The position numbers and the translations under genes were made by a program. Positions 35,901 to 38,090 of a DNA stretch of 38,090 nt are shown piece after piece. The DNA comes from Actinomycetota bacterium (GTDB taxonomy: Bacteria; Actinomycetota; Actinomycetes; Nanopelagicales; Nanopelagicaceae). The stretch spans positions 1-38,090 of the forward strand of contig JAPLAY010000057.1 of the NCBI GenBank assembly GCA_026393035.1, read 5' to 3'. A model generated the notes under the pieces. It searched no databases and was not told where the DNA came from. It worked only from the letters and a program-made list of their open reading frames with translations. Each line of letters opens with the position of its first letter. Positions within the stretch are counted from its first letter, which is position 1.

Positions 35901-36515
35901 CTACTTGGAAAAATTAACCCACTTGCTTTGGAAGAGTATTCATCTCTCGAAGAGCGCTTGCGTTATCTAGCTGAACAACTTGAAGATCTTAAGAAGACTA
36001 AGCGCGACTTGTTAGACATCATCAAGGAAGTTGATGACAAGGTTCAACAAATCTTCAAAGAGGCATATGACGATACTGCTCGTGAATTTGAAATAATCTT
36101 TGCCCGCCTATTCCCAGGTGGTGATGGTCGTTTAATTCTTACCGATGCCGAAGATATGACAACTGCTGGAGTAGATGTTGAGGCACGGCCGCCAGGAAAA
36201 CGCATCAAGCGACTTTCACTCCTATCTGGTGGTGAGCGTTCATTGGTTGCTGTGGCACTTTTGGTTGCGATCTTTAAAGCACGCCCTAGTCCGTTCTACG
36301 TATTGGATGAAGTTGAAGCAGCTCTTGATGACACAAACCTTGGTCGACTTCTTGGTGTCTTCGAAGAACTTCGTGGAAAATCACAATTAATTATCATTAC
36401 TCACCAGAAGCGCACGATGGAAATTGCAGATGCGCTTTATGGCGTGACCATGCGCGGCGATGGCGTCTCTGAAGTTATCTCGCAGCGTATTCGGGAATCT
36501 GAAAGTGCAAACTAG
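32973..36515 (+). CDS. smc: Chromosome segregation protein SMC
   Basis: Core ATPase of the SMC-ScpAB condensin. The 1180-residue protein has Walker A GPNGSGKSN at residues 31-39, a long coiled coil, a hinge at about 495-650 (GRLSSLITVTPGWEAAVAAALGP-type sequence), the returning coiled coil, then the ABC signature LSGGERSL (about 1084) and Walker B FYVLDEVEAALDD (about 1107-1119). GTG 32973 gives an N-terminus of YLKSMTLKGFKSFA, the usual form; no clear ribosome-binding site is visible. ftsY follows 17 bases after its stop. Length and domain order are normal. Confidence 0.97.
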   Translation: MYLKSMTLKGFKSFASSTSLNFEPGITCVVGPNGSGKSNVVDALSWVMGEQGAKSLRGGKMEDVIFAGTSGRAPLGRAEVSVTIDNTDGVLPIDFTEVTISRILFRNGASEYQLNGETTRLLDIQELLSDSGIGREMHVIVGQGQLDAILLANPEERRAFIEEAAGVLKHRKRKEKALRKLDSMTANLARIQDLTVELRRQLKPLGKQAEVARKASTIQSDVRDSRLRLLADDLLKLRSTVDAEVADESALRARRDEVEASLNKARLREEEIDATTLIENPLLVKAQENYYQLTAQREKFRGIQNLASERARFLSEEADEARASGRDPESMDAEATGLRIEETQLRNEVTTAAQSLTKLSEELKSLEANLTTEENSVSAALRAIADQREGTARQEGHINGLKSRIDATNAEISRLTKSKDEASRRLQSFQEEFALLETQIASVDANEPGLDSEFESAKSALANAQSELDALQDKESEAQRTRSGLEGRLRALQESLVHRDGSGVVLSSGTRTRGRLSSLITVTPGWEAAVAAALGPLADSVVVSDISSAVSALTMLKRESAGQSELLVVDGENGFTSSNRAVPNGFTSLASLVSSKEVSSAISSLLSGFVAVEDLAEAESALRADPSVIAITRDGDVLSRIRVRGGSSAKNSAIEISALIEKTESSLQEVTNNCDRIKFDVVRATETLASRKNIYELALGKLNESDAKMSGLAEQMAVAGQNVKSAQAELERVLATLVEANSQRESDDADLSAAISQFESHQTPTDPDLTHLEDLRSRVSASRSSEVEARLNLRTLEERVTALAARASALEVAAQTERDSATRAVSRREQRGVAALTAQGVADAAYEALIQIESSIAKASTERERLEISRSERESEILALRVKSRELTTELDALTSSVHRDEIARAEQRLRIEALESKAIEELGVDVTTLVNEYGPANDVPTFVEDSEGNFVPGDLIPYRRDQQEKRLAQAERSLVLLGKINPLALEEYSSLEERLRYLAEQLEDLKKTKRDLLDIIKEVDDKVQQIFKEAYDDTAREFEIIFARLFPGGDGRLILTDAEDMTTAGVDVEARPPGKRIKRLSLLSGGERSLVAVALLVAIFKARPSPFYVLDEVEAALDDTNLGRLLGVFEELRGKSQLIIITHQKRTMEIADALYGVTMRGDGVSEVISQRIRESESAN

Positions 36516-36532
36516 TTAGCTAGTTGAAAGTA

Positions 36533-37369
36533 ATGGCTCTCTTCAGCAAATTATTCGCAAAGATTCGTGGCGGTGCTAATTTCGCAAGTGATTGGGCAGA
36601 AATTGAAGAATCTTTAATCGAGGCAGATTTAGGCGCAAGCAGTGCTGCGGAGATAATAGAGATTGCAAAGAGAGTTAAGGGAGACGAGATCTCTGATGCA
36701 ATTTTTGCCGCGCTTAGCTCTTGGCTAAGTAAGAGCGAGCGAAACCTGGCAACAAATTCGAATCGTCCAACAACGGTGATGATTGTTGGTGTAAATGGAA
36801 CGGGTAAAACTACTTCTACTGCCAAATTAGTCTCCTATTTAAAGCAGAAAGATCAAAGTGTTTTACTTGCTGCTGCTGACACATTTCGTGCTGCCGCTGT
36901 TGAACAACTTCAAACTTGGGCTAAGAGATTAAGTGTCGAAGTTGTAACAGGACCGGTTAATGGCGATCCGGCATCAGTTGCCTTTGAAGCAGCGACTAAA
37001 GCAAAGAGCGATGACACTAATTATTTAATAATTGATACTGCTGGAAGATTGCATACAAAATCTGGCTTGATGGATGAGCTAGGAAAAGTTCGTAGAGTTG
37101 TTGAGAAAGTTCTACCAATTGATGAAGTTCTTCTCGTAGTTGATGCGACAACTGGTCAAAATGGAATTGTTCAAGCAAAGATATTTATGGCGAGCGTTGA
37201 AGTAACAGGTTTAATTCTGACCAAGATGGATGGTTCGGCTAAGGGTGGAATCGCGCTGGCAATCGAACGTGAAACCGGAATCCCAGTTAAATTCATCGGC
37301 ACCGGTGAGGCGGCCGAGGACCTGCAAGCCTTTGAAGCTGAAAGCTATTTGAACGGGCTTTTCGCCTAA
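36533..37369 (+). CDS. ftsY: Signal recognition particle receptor FtsY, minimal form
   Basis: SRP receptor GTPase that docks ribosome-SRP complexes to the translocon. The 278-residue protein is essentially the NG domain: N helices (SDWAEIEESLIEADLGASSA), G1 GVNGTGKTTSTAKL, ADTFRAAAVEQL, DTAGRLHTKSGLMDEL, TKMDGSAKGG and the closing GTGEAAEDLQAF. The acidic A domain and the membrane-spanning N-terminus found in many actinobacterial FtsY proteins are absent; the short basic MALFSKLFAKIRGG may form the lipid-binding helix. TTG 36524, nine bases upstream in frame, is an alternative start. It closes the rpmF-to-ftsY run. Confidence 0.96.
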   Translation: MALFSKLFAKIRGGANFASDWAEIEESLIEADLGASSAAEIIEIAKRVKGDEISDAIFAALSSWLSKSERNLATNSNRPTTVMIVGVNGTGKTTSTAKLVSYLKQKDQSVLLAAADTFRAAAVEQLQTWAKRLSVEVVTGPVNGDPASVAFEAATKAKSDDTNYLIIDTAGRLHTKSGLMDELGKVRRVVEKVLPIDEVLLVVDATTGQNGIVQAKIFMASVEVTGLILTKMDGSAKGGIALAIERETGIPVKFIGTGEAAEDLQAFEAESYLNGLFA

Positions 37370-37381
37370 AAACTTGGCTCT

Positions 37382-37407
37382 GTAACCAGATGTAACCAAT
37401 TTGTAAC
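37382..37407 (+). promoter_or_regulatory. GlnR-type operator upstream of amtB
   Basis: Three GTAAC half-sites lie in tandem at 37382, 37392 and 37403. The last two, GTAAC-N6-GTAAC, fit the actinobacterial GlnR consensus gTnAC-n6-GaAAC except for one base. GlnR activates amtB under nitrogen limitation in Streptomyces and mycobacteria. A candidate -10, TAATCT at 37435-37440, would place the boxes at activator distance. Binding is inferred; no glnR gene is in this window. Confidence 0.6.
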
Positions 37408-37442
37408 ACAAGGGCTCAAGCATTCACCATTTTGTAATCTGC

Positions 37443-37504
37443 AAAGCCATCCAATGTAACGCCGACAGGCGAATCTACGGCCATCTCAATGGCGAGGCTT
37501 TTTT
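37443..37504 (+). promoter_or_regulatory. Possible three-way-junction attenuator or terminator before amtB
   Basis: AAAGCC (37443-37448) can pair with GGCTTT (37496-37501), enclosing two hairpins: CGCC-GACA-GGCG (37460-37471) and GCCAT-CTCA-ATGGC (37480-37493). The closing strand runs into six T residues (37499-37504), 33 bases before the amtB start. It may be the terminator of the smc-ftsY transcript or a conditional attenuator for amtB. It does not match riboswitch classes I could recall. The outer stem may begin slightly before the likely transcription start. Confidence 0.45.
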
Positions 37505-37537
37505 AGAAATTCTTGAAATTTGCGAAGGAAGTTAAAA

Positions 37538-38090
37538 ATGGATGTAGTTCTTAACTCAGGTGACACCGCTTGGATGTTAGCAAGTACAGCTCTTGTACTT
37601 CTAATGACTCCCGGTCTTGCCTTCTTCTATGGCGGAATGGTTAGAAGTAAAAGCGTTCTAAACATGATGATGATGTCCATGGTGACAATTGGAATCGTTA
37701 GTGTGTTGTGGGTTTTCTATGGTTATGAATTAGCTTTTGGATATTCATCGGATTCACCTTGGTATGGTGGGTTTTCACTTTCAGGTCTGGGCTCTCAAGT
37801 AAATGATTTCGCCAATAACGGTGGAACATATCCGATCCCACTTCTTGTCTTTGCAGCATTTCAATTGATGTTCGCAATAATCACTCCCGCACTCATCTCT
37901 GGTGCGATTGCTGATCGTGCAAAATTTTCGGCATGGGCAGTGTTCGTAACAATTTGGGTAACAGTTGTTTACTTCCCAGTTGCACACTGGGTCTTTGCCT
38001 TTGGCCATAAAGTTGGCGATACCGTAACTGGTGTTGGTTATTTAGCGGGCAAGGGGCTAGAAGATTTTGCTGGTGGAACTGCAGTTCACA
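37538..38090 (+). CDS. amtB: Ammonium transporter AmtB, 3'-truncated by the window edge
   Basis: Trimeric channel for ammonium uptake in the cytoplasmic membrane. The first 184 residues are present and in frame to the window end: an extracellular N-terminus DVVLNSGDTAWML, the first membrane segment (STALVLLMTPGLAFFYGGMVRSKSVLNMM, split here at its known turn), a second with VLWVFYGYELAFG, then FQLMFAIITPALISGAIADR, WVTVVYFPVAHWVF and DFAGGTAVH, all typical of Amt proteins. ATG 37538 follows GAAGGA. It has its own regulatory region with GlnR-type sites. ftsY-amtB-glnB is the usual actinobacterial order, so glnB probably follows outside the window. Confidence 0.96.
   Translation, partial: MDVVLNSGDTAWMLASTALVLLMTPGLAFFYGGMVRSKSVLNMMMMSMVTIGIVSVLWVFYGYELAFGYSSDSPWYGGFSLSGLGSQVNDFANNGGTYPIPLLVFAAFQLMFAIITPALISGAIADRAKFSAWAVFVTIWVTVVYFPVAHWVFAFGHKVGDTVTGVGYLAGKGLEDFAGGTAVH

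Noticed and set aside
37443-37504. Glutamine (glnA) riboswitch as an explanation for the amtB leader
   Set aside because: The conserved glnA RNA segments that I recall (a CGUUCA-type segment and a GGAAGUAGG-type segment) are not present, so only a generic attenuator is proposed.
37781-38008. Cysteine-rich minus-strand open frame opposite amtB
   Set aside because: The cysteines arise from reverse reading of Ala and Thr codons in the amtB membrane segments; there is no ribosome-binding site and amtB is clearly the real gene.
1-38090. CRISPR arrays, insertion sequences, phage, toxin-antitoxin or defence genes
   Set aside because: Every sizeable frame is accounted for by housekeeping or metabolic genes, gaps are short, and no repeat array or transposase-like sequence is seen.

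Overview
The window is an ordinary-looking, densely packed chromosomal segment of an A+T-leaning actinobacterium. Three things point to Actinobacteria: gene order (leuS-comEA-comEC-holA-rpsT-lepA-hemW-hrcA-dnaJ-rsmE-phoH-ybeY, FAH-gltX, iclR/leuC-leuD-hup, gpsA-ddl-thiL, recG-rsmD-coaD, rpmF-rnc-mutM-smc-ftsY-amtB), an HU protein with a long Lys/Ala tail, and a SepIVA-like protein beside the DUF177 gene. Very short gaps, overlapping stop/start codons, modest G+C and several shortened proteins fit a streamlined free-living lineage such as the freshwater acI/Nanopelagicales group. That placement is inference from style and gene order, not a database match.

Layout. 1-9272: 3' part of leuS, DNA-uptake genes comEA and comEC, DNA polymerase III delta (holA), ribosomal protein S20, LepA/EF4 and the radical-SAM protein HemW. 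9285-15314: a DoxX-like membrane protein, then hrcA, dnaJ, rsmE, a HIT hydrolase, phoH, ybeY, a CBS/CorC protein and a degenerate cytidine-deaminase-like protein. In other actinobacteria era follows, but not here. 15342-20637: FAH-family hydrolase, gltX, tRNA-Gln(CUG), tRNA-Glu(CUC), a divergent IclR regulator and leuCD. 20638-26472: a terminator, hup with a structured leader, a second terminator, plsC, gpsA, ddl, an Lrp-type ligand-domain protein (minus strand), thiL and an ACC deaminase. 26469-38090: rpmB (minus), recG, rsmD, coaD, sepIVA-like, DUF177, rpmF, rnc, mutM, smc, ftsY and the 5' part of amtB. Nearly everything lies on the plus strand; only iclR, the Lrp-like gene and rpmB are on the minus strand. 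No gene-free stretch exceeds about 200 bases.

The genes are mostly information processing (translation, ribosome biogenesis, replication, repair, chromosome compaction, protein targeting), with leucine, phospholipid, cell-wall, thiamine and CoA biosynthesis added. I found no mobile element, CRISPR array, phage, toxin-antitoxin or defence system, and no convincing new multi-gene system.

The points worth a second look are local. The DnaJ C-terminal tail lies out of frame behind a stop. HrcA lacks about 100 internal residues. comEC and rnc have no ATG/GTG/TTG codon where their proteins should begin. A palindrome sits between iclR and leuC. A GlnR-type box and a possible attenuator precede amtB. 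A well-conserved ACC deaminase is inserted in a housekeeping block.
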